Of a DNA stretch of 64,000 nt, positions 9,601 through 16,648 are shown piece by piece; position 1 is the first letter of the stretch; each line of letters begins with the position of its first letter. A model generated the notes under the pieces. It was not told where the DNA came from. It was given only the letters and a program-made list of their open reading frames with translations, and did no database searches. Both the position numbers and the translations under genes were made by a program. This DNA comes from Rhodobacteraceae bacterium UBA6236 (GTDB taxonomy: Bacteria > Pseudomonadota > Alphaproteobacteria > Rhodobacterales > Rhodobacteraceae), in the NCBI GenBank assembly GCA_002440945.1, contig DJWG01000081.1, positions 13,640 to 77,639 on the forward strand, written 5' to 3'.

Positions 9601-10827
9601 GTTCGGGTCGGTCGGCCCTGTCGCCGCGATGGTTGCGGTATTGGAGGGCGTGCCCGGCAAGGCCACGGTTGTGGCTATGGTGATCGGCCCAAGCGCCACG
9701 TTGGCGCCTGCCCCCGAACCCGAAGGCCGGGTGCAATCGACATCCTGCCCTACCACGACGCAGGACCAGCCGGGCGCGGTGACGCTGTTGATCGTGTAGT
9801 TGCCCGGGATGGTGTCATGCACCGTGATCCCCGAAGGCGAATCCCCGGTGTAGAAGGACGACAGCGTGAAGGTCGCCGACCCGCCGACCAGCAACGTGCC
9901 GCCGGGCGACCGCAGCTTCGTGATCCGCAGGTCGGATCCACCGGTGATCGTGGTGTTGAGGGTAGAGCTGTTGTTGCTGAGGATCATGTCGGGCGGCGTG
10001 GCGCTCAACACCGATCCCACGGCGGTAACGGTCGATCCCGACGCCGCCGAAACCTGGCCGGTGAAGCTCCGCGTCACCGAAGCGCCAACCGCGATGGGCC
10101 CCGCGACAGTGCAGTTGTAGGTGGAGCCCGACAGCGTGCAACCCGCTGGCGCCACGACGTTGATCAGCCCTGTCGGCACCGGGAACTGCAACTGGACGCT
10201 GCTGGTGATATCGGGGCCATCGTTCTGGATCGTATGGGTCAGCGTGATCGTCGATCCCGCCGCGGCCGTCGCAGGCCCGCCCAGCATCAGCGCGATATCC
10301 GACCCGGCGGTGATGGTCGTCGGTTCGGACACCGCATTGTTCGTGGTGTCGATATCCCCCGTTGTCGGCACCGAGGCCGCCAGCGTGATGCCGCCCGAAA
10401 CCGCAGGCACGAGGCTCAGCGAAAGGCTGGCCGTGTCCCCCGAAAGCAGCGACGGAACGGCGCAGGTAACAGCCGCCGGACCCGTCGCCGGCATCGGTGC
10501 GCAGCCGGTGATCGTGCCCGTCGCGGCGGTGACAGTCGTGTTGGCCGGAATCTGGATGCCAAGCGTCGTGGCGGGCGCGGCCTCGAAGCCGTTGTTGCCC
10601 ACCGACAGCGCATAGACCACGGTGCCATTCGCGGGCGAAGGATCATGCCCCGCATCCGAAACGTTCAGCACCCAGTCCACGTTCTGGGCCTGCGCCTGCC
10701 CCGCCCCGGCCAGAGGCGGCAGCGCCAGCCACAGCATCGCCAGCGCCAGCAACCTAAGGACAACCACAACGCGCATGGCTTTGCGCAGCGTGAACTTGAC
10801 GGCAGAAGCCGGGGACGGTCGCATCAT
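3688..10827 (-). CDS. Giant secreted DUF11/SdrD-like repeat protein
   Basis: A 2379-residue protein with a basic N-terminus and signal peptide (LLALAMLWLALPPLAGAG, cleavage near residue 48). Residues about 50-1180 are a string of DUF11 domains, seen as repeated 'T-x-T-NxGP/NT' and 'VTDTLP' signatures. An SdrD B-like domain follows at about 1180-1290. Four equal 160-residue modules occupy about 1425-2060, each opening with I-x-LIKS or similar and carrying a D-x-N-G-D/N-G-x-x-x-x-GD calcium-loop-like motif. Another DUF11, a second SdrD B-like domain (IGRVFDDLNQDGYYNGE, about 2180) and a charged C-terminal domain complete it. Such proteins are exported and often surface-exposed. The stop overlaps or nearly touches the barrel gene downstream, so the two are expressed together. 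The start is the ATG pair at 10827. Adhesion or matrix function is inference only. Confidence 0.85.
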   Translation of the reverse strand: MMRPSPASAVKFTLRKAMRVVVVLRLLALAMLWLALPPLAGAGQAQAQNVDWVLNVSDAGHDPSPANGTVVYALSVGNNGFEAAPATTLGIQIPANTTVTAATGTITGCAPMPATGPAAVTCAVPSLLSGDTASLSLSLVPAVSGGITLAASVPTTGDIDTTNNAVSEPTTITAGSDIALMLGGPATAAAGSTITLTHTIQNDGPDITSSVQLQFPVPTGLINVVAPAGCTLSGSTYNCTVAGPIAVGASVTRSFTGQVSAASGSTVTAVGSVLSATPPDMILSNNSSTLNTTITGGSDLRITKLRSPGGTLLVGGSATFTLSSFYTGDSPSGITVHDTIPGNYTINSVTAPGWSCVVVGQDVDCTRPSGSGAGANVALGPITIATTVALPGTPSNTATIAATGPTDPNPANNSASDGGATIAAPTIDLRANKSGPNPALAVVGNSYGFSISTSNVGNAAFYGTIEMRDTLPAGLQVTGFTLNGWTCSPTTPVTGPATILCSRIYTAGSPLAAGATTPAVGMTTTVTASGSLVNGLLVGSPDGNLPDTNAPNDSTTYGVTSSDPAGSADIAVNKTATLANLPVGDIQTFAIEVTNAGPTVSTNVLMTDYLQNLINSNVGATGSGFIDAVVTPGGASGATCSSNVSGSNGRQLTCSIATLPVCTTGVDCPVVTVRVRPGGEAGARTNTASVISYVTADPALANNSDVANYAVEARADVTVAKSASPSPAVAGQNLTYVVTARNVSNGLSSAGAVTITDTLPANVTFVSASPSSGTCTTAPAAGSTTAPGNNSLVCNLGTITNGSQQTVTVVVRPNLVTRATTLQNDVTVATTTTETDTTNNSASVLTPVQPPVVDLLVNKDDTVDPMPVSTQTEYIVTVTNLGPSAAENVVVTDTMPVDRIDYRSHVVPADGTCGTVPAPATLGGTLECTFPMLAAGETRMIRILGQAVAKGTTTNAVSVRSSETDLGFEPNTANNTATETTTARTRVDLEVVSKVASPGVVNLRDPFTYTVTLRNNVAAGLAEADNTVVSDSLPAGMELTGTPTLSIVSGTTTLNACTGTAGATSFSCDLGTFSNGGQVDILVPVRVITVGSTPQSFTNTASVTSSSFDINTANNANSGAVQVNSSQISGLVFRDFANDGTLAGGDTGIQALTITLTGTAFDGTAISRTTTTGAGGAFAFGQLPQGTYSLSHAAIGETYLSNGLTAAGTAGGSVAPTTISGISLPAATDATNYLFPKVPQARVALAKALIAGPTNNPDGTFTATFRLTVRNPSLEALNQIRVSDVLDGGAPRFGSHTATTPTASGSYTVPVAPSGSCGGTNGGYNGSGDPVVAQGFALAAGASCTIDIAVRFMPTNPLPPQIGAGERYRNQADATAVGALSGQTSATNPQLSDLSDDGVSTDANGNGLGNETGENDPTPLSVELTPAISLIKSLVSINDDDGDGQIGVGDSISYSFAVTNTGNVALGNVRITDPLLTVQGGPIPLAIGATDSSTFTGSYTLVQADIDRGYLENSAIVDADAVTATGQPVLDGTGNPVTVSDVSDSGTTQNGTPVANPESTETPDGKGATDGDPTNDPTLALLVPTPRIELIKSLLSLTDTNGDGQIGAGDTADYGFDVTNLGNVTLANVIVTDPLVAVVGGPISLAPGQADHASFTASYVLTQADVNRGHVVNTATVQGDGVTESGTPILDASGTPLVATDVSDTGTAPDGSSVTDPRTSETPDATGATDGDPTNDPTVALILQSSGIELIKSMVLSTDVNGNGYLDAGDTLDYAFTVTNTGNLALANVTVTDPLVAVTGGPITLAVGEVNSTAFTATYTLVEADVTRSYVENTATVTGDAVDDLGNPILDGSGNPVTVTDVSDTGTAPDGTIILDPQATASPDGTGASDTDPANDPTVTSVGRPEIGLDIQIVDIPDTNGNGIIDAGDRVIYSFTVTNLGTLPLESVNMDPSTLSLPLPGLSCTTITLAVGETRTLVCTGNAYTITAADVATGTVTLSGTATGTSAAGVVVTAADSVVSPTFGLGGLAIAKTVDRGQVNVGDILRYTITVTNTSTTQTTTTNVVDLMPAGFIYQQGSGAVAGVAAEPVASGRRLVWQDIAIAPGASTEITLDALVGGSVKPGNHDNTARGVSPLTGAAVTRDAIATVRVAAEPVFACSTIIGRVFDDLNQDGYYNGEPQVNRLAISDQTYRAEKFGVAEEPGHEKGLPGVRLVAPNGLSVTTDPHGRFSLPCAALPYDIGSNFMLKLDTRTLPSGYRLTTENPRVVRVTPGMLTKMNFGAALSRVIRVDLSAGAFVAEGVKPRAELVDGLRQMVAKIADTPSMLRLSYQLQPDESDREAKRRLAAIEKLLRQMWPANGRYQLNVETAIERRMTGTGTK
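4756..6546 (-). repeat. Tandem 480-bp modules inside the DUF11 giant
   Basis: Equivalent positions of successive modules recur exactly every 480 bp: the plus-strand segment ACTTGATCAG starts at 5571, 6051 and 6531, and the diverged fourth copy aligns at 5091. Each unit encodes 160 residues with no length change, and each contains one acidic loop (DDDGDGQIGVGD, DTNGDGQIGAGD, DVNGNGYLDAGD, DTNGNGIIDAGD). The invariant length indicates recent duplication or selection on unit length. Confidence 0.85.
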
Positions 10828-11177
10828 GGCTGGGTCCTGTGCATGGGGTCGAAGCCCGCCACGAAGGCAGGAACGACGGACTCGTGTAGGGGAAGATGCT
10901 TCGGCTCGACCAAGCGGAATGCCCCGGCGCTTGCCGGGGCTTTCAGGGCCAACACCCTGCTGTCACGGATTTCAAAAATGCACCGACGCCCCCCGAAAGG
11001 GCCCGGGCGTTGAAAACACGCCGCCTCAAACATCAATTTTGTCTCAATAACTTCTGGCCGTGCCCTAGTCGTGCAACTGTCGCCGATCAAGCCGTGCGTA
11101 ACGCCGGGTCGCGAGGGATGACATAAAGTTGCCTTAATGTCTCACCGGCGATCATCGCAGATGCCATCCCCTGCGCG
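10828..11177. other. Intergenic region between the giant gene and katE remnant
   Basis: This 350-bp stretch holds the promoter of the minus-strand giant gene, which I cannot place exactly. It contains a GC-rich hairpin at 10921-10940 (GCCCCGGC, loop GCTT, GCCGGGGC) followed on the plus strand by TTTC; this may be a weak terminator or a leader hairpin. No convincing gene was found here. Confidence 0.5.
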
Positions 11178-11202
11178 GGAACATCGCCGCCGACCCCGGG
11201 TT
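11178..11202 (+). promoter_or_regulatory. EcfG-type general-stress promoter upstream of katE remnant
   Basis: GGAAC at 11178-11182 is followed after exactly 16 bp by GGTT at 11199-11202. This matches the GGAAC-N16/17-(C/G)GTT pattern recognised by the alphaproteobacterial general-stress sigma factor EcfG. It sits 33 bp before the katE start codon. Confidence 0.6.
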
Positions 11203-11234
11203 ATGCCCCTGACCCCCCGGACAGGAGCTTCAGC

Positions 11235-12890
11235 ATGGCCAGCAAACCCACCGACACCCCCCTCCCGTCCGCAAGGCAGCGGCGGGGAAACCCAGCAGCG
11301 CGGCGGCCCGGCGATCACCACGAACCACGGCACCCCGGTTTCCGATAACCAGAATTCCCTGAAGGCAGGCTCCCGCGGCCCCACCCTTCTGGAAGACTTC
11401 GTCCTGCGCGAAAAGATCTTCCACTTCGACCATGAACGGATCCCCGAACGCATCGTCCACGCCCGCGGCACCGGCGCGCATGGCTATTTCGAATGCACCG
11501 ACCCGATCCCGGATCTGACGCGCGCCTCGCTGTTCCAGAAGAAGGGCGCCCAGATCCCCGCCTTCGTGCGCTTCTCGACGGTGGCGGGGTCGAAGGGCTC
11601 CAAGGACACGCCCCGCGATGTGCGCGGCTTCGCCGTCAAGCTTTACACCGACGAAGGCAACTGGGATCTCGTGGGCAACAACATCCCGGTGTTCTTCATC
11701 CAGGACGCGATGAAATTCCCCGATCTGGTCCATGCCGTGAAACCCGAAGCCGACCGGGGCTTCCCGCAGGCCGCCACCGCGCATGACACCTTCTGGGACT
11801 TCATCGGCCTGATGCCCGAAAGCATGCACATGATCATGTGGGCCATGTCCGACCGCGCAATTCCGCGCAGCTTTCGGATGATGGAGGGCTTCGGCGTCCA
11901 CACCTTCCGTCTGGTCAATGCCGAAGGCAAATCGACGATGGTCAAGTTCCACTGGAAGCCGAAGCTGGGCGTCCAGTCGACCCTCTGGGACGAGGCGGTG
12001 AAGATCTCCGGCGCCGATCCCGACTACCAGCGCCGCGACCTCTATGAAGCGATCATGGCGGGCGATTTCCCCGAATGGCATCTGGGCATCCAGACCTTCG
12101 ACGAAGATTTTGCCGCCCGCCAGCCCTATGACGTGCTGGATGCGACCAAGATCATCCCCGAAGAAGACATCCCCGTCCGTATCATCGGCCGCCTGGTGCT
12201 GGACCGCACCCCCGACAACTTCTTCGCCGAAACCGAACAGGTGGCCTTCCTGCCGCAGAATGTCGTGCCGGGCATCGATTTCTCGGCCGACCCGCTCTTG
12301 CAGGGCCGGATGAAGACCTCGCCCGCCGCGTCGCCGATGGCCTGGGGATTCCCCTCCCCGAGGCGACCCCGCCCGCGAAAGCACCCGTGGACATGCCGCC
12401 CTCGGACGCGCTCTCGATCCTGAAGCACAAGGCCCCCGTGACCGGCCGCTGCCTTGGCCTTCTGGTCACCGACGGCGCCGACGCGGCGACCCTCGCCGCG
12501 CTGCGGGACGAAGCCGAAAAGGCCGGTGCTTCGGTGAAGATCATCGCCCCCAGGGTCGGCGGCGCGACCTTGTCGGACGGTCGGCACCTGCCCGCCGATG
12601 AAAAGCTCGACGGCGCGCCATCGGTGCTCTTCGACGCGGTGGCGCTGGTGCTGTCGGACGACGCCGCACACCAGCTGACCCGCGAAAAGGCGGCGCTGGA
12701 TTTCGTCTCGGATGCCTTCGCGCATTGCAAGGCCATCGGCCACACGACCGCCGCCCAGCCGCTTCTGGACAAGGCCGGCGTGCAGTCCGACGGCTTCATC
12801 CTCGACCTCTCGCAGGGCGCAAGGCCCCTGATCGACAAACTCTCCTCCCGGGACTGGAGCCGCGAGCCCAAGGTGAAGATTCCCCTCTGA
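11235..12890 (+). pseudogene. katE: Broken large-subunit (HPII/KatE-type) catalase
   Basis: The ATG at 11235 has a good ribosome binding site (ACAGGAG) and encodes [13 protein letters not shown], the expected HPII N-terminus. The catalase body (SGGETQQ onward, from about 11286) is in a different frame, so a frameshift lies between. The body retains the distal haem side (VHARG and the Asn of VGNNIPVFF). It stops at DPLLQGR near 12309 and then jumps into [13 protein letters not shown] in yet another frame, followed by the intact HPII C-terminal flavodoxin-like domain to 12890. The junction removes roughly 150-170 residues including the R-x-F-x-Y segment with the proximal tyrosine that ligates haem. 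As read, it cannot be an active catalase. Either a real pseudogene or a collapsed assembly would give this pattern. Confidence 0.9.
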
Positions 12891-12906
12891 TCCCCTGTGG
12901 CAAGAC

Positions 12907-12956
12907 GGCGGCGCGGGCGCCGGTCCCCGCGCCGCCGCCTCTGCCCTTCTTCTTTG
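12907..12956 (+). terminator. Terminator after the katE remnant
   Basis: An 11-bp inverted repeat GGCGGCGCGGG (12907-12917) pairs with 12926-12936 and is followed by a pyrimidine-rich tract with TTCTTCTTT at 12948-12956. Confidence 0.6.
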
Positions 12957-13016
12957 CCCAAATACTCAAAGATCCTTTCCCCGCCACCGGCCCGCCCGCC
13001 GGGGCACCAGACACCG

Positions 13017-13041
13017 GGAACAACCGCGACGCCCGGGCGTT
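13017..13041 (+). promoter_or_regulatory. EcfG-type general-stress promoter upstream of the PRC-barrel gene
   Basis: GGAAC at 13017-13021, a 16-bp spacer and CGTT at 13038-13041 match the EcfG consensus exactly. The next gene on this strand starts at 13225, leaving a leader of about 170 bp with no other visible gene. Confidence 0.65.
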
Positions 13042-13224
13042 TTATCCCCGAAGATGCCGCCTGCACGTCAATCGGGCGCAGCGGCAGGAAGGACAGGGTG
13101 GTTTTCCCGATTTCCCGCCCTGGCCAACGAAACGGCAGCCGAGCTTCCGTCCCGCTTGCGGACGGCATCTTCACCCCGCGCCGCCCGGCGTGGACATCGT
13201 CATCTTCGGAAGGAGACATCCACA

Positions 13225-13521
13225 ATGGACCACAGTGGCCATACACCGCTGACACGCGAGGAACTGACAGAGGACGTTCTGACCGGCGCGCCCATCTACG
13301 GGACCGGCGATGAAAAGATCGGCACGATTTCCCATGCCCACGGCAACGGGGCGATCACGGATGTTGTCGTCGATGTCGGCGGCTTCCTGGGGATCGGCGC
13401 CAAGCCCGTGCTGCTGAGCGTCGATCAGCTGAACCTGATGCGCGACGAAAACGGCAACGTCCACGGCGTCACCTCCTGGACGAAAGAGCAGATGAAGGAA
13501 CTACCCGAACATCGTCACTAA
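13225..13521 (+). CDS. PRC-barrel domain protein
   Basis: A 98-residue protein containing one PRC-barrel domain (residues about 15-85; core 'APIYGTGDEKIG' through 'VVVDVGGFLGIGAKPVLL'). PRC-barrel proteins of this short cytoplasmic type are typically stress-induced in alphaproteobacteria and have no defined enzymatic role. AAGGAG lies 9 nt before the ATG. The gene follows an EcfG-type promoter and sits between two damaged stress genes, which supports membership of a general-stress group. It ends in a histidine-containing tail (ELPEHRH). Confidence 0.9.
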   Translation: MDHSGHTPLTREELTEDVLTGAPIYGTGDEKIGTISHAHGNGAITDVVVDVGGFLGIGAKPVLLSVDQLNLMRDENGNVHGVTSWTKEQMKELPEHRH

Positions 13522-13547
13522 CATGGCCCTTTTCTGCGAAACCGGCA

Positions 13548-13575
13548 CCGCCGACCCTCCGGGCCGGCGGTTTTT
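13548..13575 (+). terminator. Terminator of the PRC-barrel gene
   Basis: CCGCCG-A-CCC, loop TCC, GGG-C-CGGCGG (13548-13570) followed by five T at 13571-13575. Confidence 0.75.
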
Positions 13576-13692
13576 CACGCGATGGGCTTGCCCCCGGTCA
13601 CACCGATCGTCTCGCCGGTCATGTAAAGCGATTCCCCCGTGGCGGCGGCGCGGCCGATGCCGGAATCGCCCCCGGGGATCAGCGCCCGCCGC
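13575..13692 (-). pseudogene. Internally deleted short-chain dehydrogenase stump
   Basis: On the minus strand about 39 codons read R-R-ALIPGGDSGIGRAAA, then directly ESLYMTGETIGVTGGKPIA and a TGA at 13577-13575. The first part is the nucleotide-binding N-terminus of a stress-type SDR (usual form ALITGGDSGIGRA). The second is the extreme C-terminus of the same family. The intervening roughly 200 residues with the catalytic Ser-Tyr-Lys are absent. This is the same damage pattern as in the nearby catalase. Confidence 0.8.
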
Positions 13693-13810
13693 AGTCCGGG
13701 TCCAAGACCCGGGAACCGGAGGAAAGGTTCCCGTCAAAACTCTGAAATGGCTATCGCCGCCGATCGGGGACGGGATAGCCTGAGATTTGAAATCAACCGG
13801 AGGAACACCG

Positions 13811-14470
13811 ATGACCACCCCGACCGCCCAATCCATCGTCCACATCAAGGACGACCGTTTCACCGTCACGGAATGGCGCTTTTCCGCAGGCGCAGAGACG
13901 GGTTGGCACATCCACGGCCATGATTATGTGATCGTGCCGCTGACGGATGGCACATTGGGGCTGGAAGAGCCCGGCGGCGTCATGAAACAGGCTGCCCTGA
14001 CCCAAGGCCTGCCCTATTCCCGCCGCGTCGGCGTGAACCATAACGTCACTAACCTTGGCGAAAAGCCGCTTTCCTTCCTGGAAATCGAGGCGACCCACAG
14101 CCCCGAAACCGACCGCCGCCGCGAAATTCTGCACCGCTTCACCGCCGCCTGGAACGCGCGGGATCTGGATCGGCTGATGGAGTGTATGGCCCAAGACTGC
14201 ACCTTCCGCTCCAGCGGTCGCGGCGCCCTGCCCCAGACCGGTCACGCCGCCGTCCGCAGCGCCTTTGCCGCGATCCTCGCCCGCTTCCCTGAAGCCCGCT
14301 GGGAAGAGGATCGGCACCATGTCGCTGGCGCCACCGGACTATCGGAATGGCGCTTCATCGGCAGGTCGACGAAGGGGCGGGCAGTTGACATGCAAGGCTG
14401 CGACGTGATCCGCTTCGAAGGCGACCTGATCGCGGCGCTGGACAGCTACGCCAAGCCGAATGTCGCCTGA
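13811..14470 (+). CDS. Cupin / NTF2-like (SnoaL-type) fusion protein
   Basis: A 219-residue protein. Residues 1-100 form a small cupin: GWHIHGHDYVIVPL and the later conserved glycine/glutamate segment are the metal-binding-type motifs. Residues about 105-219 form an NTF2-like domain beginning REILHRFTAAWNARDLD, typical of SnoaL-like isomerases or small-molecule binders. GGAGG lies 7 nt before the ATG at 13811; an in-frame codon at 13787 has no such site. The substrate is unknown. The gene stands alone on its strand between the SDR stump and galU. Confidence 0.8.
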   Translation: MTTPTAQSIVHIKDDRFTVTEWRFSAGAETGWHIHGHDYVIVPLTDGTLGLEEPGGVMKQAALTQGLPYSRRVGVNHNVTNLGEKPLSFLEIEATHSPETDRRREILHRFTAAWNARDLDRLMECMAQDCTFRSSGRGALPQTGHAAVRSAFAAILARFPEARWEEDRHHVAGATGLSEWRFIGRSTKGRAVDMQGCDVIRFEGDLIAALDSYAKPNVA

Positions 14471-14558
14471 CGGGCAGGAAAGTTACCTGGCGGCAGGAAC
14501 AAAAACCCCACCTTCGGAGTTTGCGTCCCGGGTTCATCAAAAAATAGGGGACTTCGTC

Positions 14559-15404
14559 ATGCCGGTAAAAACGGTCATCATTCCTGCCGGGGGTCTTGGA
14601 ACTCGCCTGCTTCCCGCCACCAAATGCACCCCGAAGGAAATGCTGCCCGTCTATGACCGGCCGGTGATCCAGTTTGCGCTTGATGAAGCCGTGGCGGCGG
14701 GCGCGACGCGCATTCTGCTGGTGGTCGGGCCGGGCAAGACCGCCCTGCGGGACTATCTTCAGCCCGACGAAGATCTGGCCCGCCATCTGCAAGACAAGGG
14801 CAAGCATGCGCTGCACGAGGCGCTTGAAAGCACCGGCGTCGGGCCAGAGGTCGAGGTCGAGATCGTGGTGCAGGACAGCCCGCGCGGACTTGGCGATGCG
14901 GTCCTGTGCTGCGCGCCCCATCTGGAGCGCACGCCCTTCGGCGTCATCCTGCCCGATGACCTGATCTTCGGCGATCCTTGCCTCTTGCAGATGGCCCGGG
15001 CCTATACGGGCGGCCATATGGTTGCGGCGCAAACGGTCGCCCCGCAGCAGGTGTCGCAATACGGGATCTTTCGGATCACCGGCAGCGCCATCCGCGGCCC
15101 GATCCGGGCGAGCGGGATGGTGGAAAAGCCCTCTGTCGCCGAGGCGCCGTCGCGCATTGCCGCCGTCGGGCGTTATATCCTTGATCCGGTGGTGCTGACG
15201 CGGCTGTCGATGACCCTTCCCGGCGCCGGCGGCGAGGTTCAGTTGACCGATGCGATCGCCGAAGACGTGGACACCAAGGGCCTGACCGCCTTCCTGTTCG
15301 ATGGCGAACGCTTCGATTGCGGTTGCCACGACGGGCTTTTGTCGGCCTCGATCGTCCGGGAACGTCAGCTGCGGCGTGGAAACGCCATGGCTGCGGTTGG
15401 ATAA
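14559..15404 (+). CDS. galU: UTP-glucose-1-phosphate uridylyltransferase
   Basis: A 281-residue nucleotidyltransferase that makes UDP-glucose from UTP and glucose 1-phosphate for exopolysaccharide and envelope glycans. The signature GGLGTRLLPATKCTPKEM at residues 11-28 binds the nucleotide; VVQDSPRGLGDAVLC and FGVILPDDLI contain the expected substrate and metal residues, and VEKP is conserved. The length is close to typical GalU (about 290-300) with a slightly short C-terminus. AGGGG is 8 nt upstream of the ATG. It is followed by its own terminator and converges on parB. Confidence 0.92.
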   Translation: MPVKTVIIPAGGLGTRLLPATKCTPKEMLPVYDRPVIQFALDEAVAAGATRILLVVGPGKTALRDYLQPDEDLARHLQDKGKHALHEALESTGVGPEVEVEIVVQDSPRGLGDAVLCCAPHLERTPFGVILPDDLIFGDPCLLQMARAYTGGHMVAAQTVAPQQVSQYGIFRITGSAIRGPIRASGMVEKPSVAEAPSRIAAVGRYILDPVVLTRLSMTLPGAGGEVQLTDAIAEDVDTKGLTAFLFDGERFDCGCHDGLLSASIVRERQLRRGNAMAAVG

Positions 15405-15424
15405 CGGGTTATCCTTTTGTTTTA
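15399..15424 (+). terminator. galU terminator overlapping its stop codon
   Basis: GGATAAC-GG-GTTATCC at 15399-15414 includes the TAA stop of galU and is followed by TTTTGTTTT. Confidence 0.65.
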
Positions 15425-15434
15425 ACGAGTGAAA

Positions 15435-15469
15435 AATGCCGGGGCCAGCGATGGCCCCGGCATTATTTC
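15435..15469. terminator. Bidirectional terminator between galU and parB
   Basis: A perfect 13-bp stem (AATGCCGGGGCCA and its complement, loop GCGA, 15435-15464) is followed by ATTTCTT on the plus strand and TTTTTC on the minus strand. It serves the convergent ends of galU and parB. Confidence 0.8.
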
Positions 15470-15489
15470 TTCCCGGATCGGGCGCCGAC

Positions 15490-15505
15490 CTTCCCCGCGG
15501 GGAAG
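15490..15505. repeat. Partition palindrome copy 1
   Basis: CTTCCCCGCGGGGAAG, a perfect 16-bp palindrome, lies 8 bp beyond the parB stop. It is one of five copies of CTTCCCNGCNGGGAAG around the par genes and a candidate ParB-binding (parS-like) site. Confidence 0.7.
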
Positions 15506-15513
15506 CTCGCGCC

Positions 15514-16638
15514 CTACCCTTCCAACTGGTCCAGAAGCAGACGCACGGCCTGTTCCAGCCGCCGCCGATCCAGCGTGGAAAAGTCGCGGTCGATCAGGAT
15601 TTCCAGCTTGCCCGCCGCCGCCACGCATTTGGCCCGCCGCCCGGCGCGGTCGAACTGGAAGCTGGTCTTGGCGCGCGGCTGACGTGGCGCCGCCGGTGCG
15701 CGCGGGGCGGGCGCCCCCTGCCCTTCCGCCGCCTCTTCGCCATTAGCGAAGCGCCGCAGCACCGCCAGTTCATCCTGGACCGAGCGGCCATCCCAGCCTT
15801 GCAGGTCGGACCGGATCAGCCCCGTCACTTCCGGTTCCTGTTCCAGCCGCGCCGCCAGCGCCGTGCCAAGCGCGCGTGGGATCTCTGGCGCGTGGATCAG
15901 GTCTTTGCCCAAGACCTTCAGCACCCGGATGAAGGCGCGGATGTAGCTGCGCTTCTGGTAGCCCGCCGATTTGAACAGCACCGCCACGGCCTTGTCGGGA
16001 TCGTTTTCCTCGGTCTCGGGGTCAAGCGCGTAGTCAAGCGCAAGCTGCGCCATTTCCGCGAAAGAGATGTCCTTCCGCACGAGGTTCTCATCGACCATGC
16101 GGCGGTAAAGACCTTCGAGCCCCTCGCCCTGCGGCATCACCGCGGCGGGAATGGCGGCATAGCGATCCGCGTCGCCGGTTTCCTCAAGTAGCGCCCGGAA
16201 AGCCGACAGGCGGCGGTAGCCCTGGATCAGTTCGTATTGCCCGTCGGCGCGTTCCTCGACCCGGATCGGGTTCGACAGGCCGACCTCGGCAATCGAGGTC
16301 TTGAGTTCGGCCAGATCGGGGTCGTCGCCCTTGCGGCGGTCACGGACCAGCTTGAACATCTCGATCCGGTCAAGCGCAATCAGATCAACGACCAGGCCCA
16401 GCTTTTTCAGCCGGACATGGGCATGGGCCAGCGCGTCGTTTTCGGCGCGGATCCGGGCTTCGATTTCCAGCCGGTCACGGCTGGTGGAAACGGTTTCGGC
16501 GATGGCCGCCGCCATCGGGCCACGGCGCAGGGGGCGTTCCTCTTCCTTCCCTGCGGGGAAGGTCTGGGGCGCGATCGGCGCAGGACCGTCACTTTCCACG
16601 GGCATTTCGATATCGAACATGCGGCGCTTCTTGGTCAT
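15514..16638 (-). CDS. parB: ParB-family partition protein
   Basis: A 374-residue ParB/RepB-type DNA-binding protein. The N-terminal ParB/Srx fold includes GLSNPIRVEERADGQYELI and GYRRLSAFRAL, followed by RMVDENLVRKDISFAEMAQLA and a helical DNA-binding region (KSAGYQKRSYIRAFIRVL). The C-terminal part (FDRAGRRAKCVA onward) probably dimerises. The ATG at 16638 follows GAGGG; a GTG three bases upstream is possible. The gene lies 10 nt after parA, in one operon. It would bind centromere-like sites and work with ParA to segregate the replicon. Its coding sequence carries copy 2 of the palindrome, encoding TFPAGK near residue 28. Confidence 0.9.
   Translation of the reverse strand: MTKKRRMFDIEMPVESDGPAPIAPQTFPAGKEEERPLRRGPMAAAIAETVSTSRDRLEIEARIRAENDALAHAHVRLKKLGLVVDLIALDRIEMFKLVRDRRKGDDPDLAELKTSIAEVGLSNPIRVEERADGQYELIQGYRRLSAFRALLEETGDADRYAAIPAAVMPQGEGLEGLYRRMVDENLVRKDISFAEMAQLALDYALDPETEENDPDKAVAVLFKSAGYQKRSYIRAFIRVLKVLGKDLIHAPEIPRALGTALAARLEQEPEVTGLIRSDLQGWDGRSVQDELAVLRRFANGEEAAEGQGAPAPRAPAAPRQPRAKTSFQFDRAGRRAKCVAAAGKLEILIDRDFSTLDRRRLEQAVRLLLDQLEG
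16546..16561. repeat. Partition palindrome copy 2 (inside parB)
   Basis: CTTCCCTGCGGGGAAG, matching the consensus with one non-palindromic central pair. It is translated as FPAG-K within parB. Confidence 0.65.
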
Positions 16639-16648
16639 CACTCAGCCC

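Noticed and set aside
10921..10940. Hairpin upstream of the giant gene as a true terminator
   Set aside because: The T tract is only three bases and no gene ends here on the plus strand.
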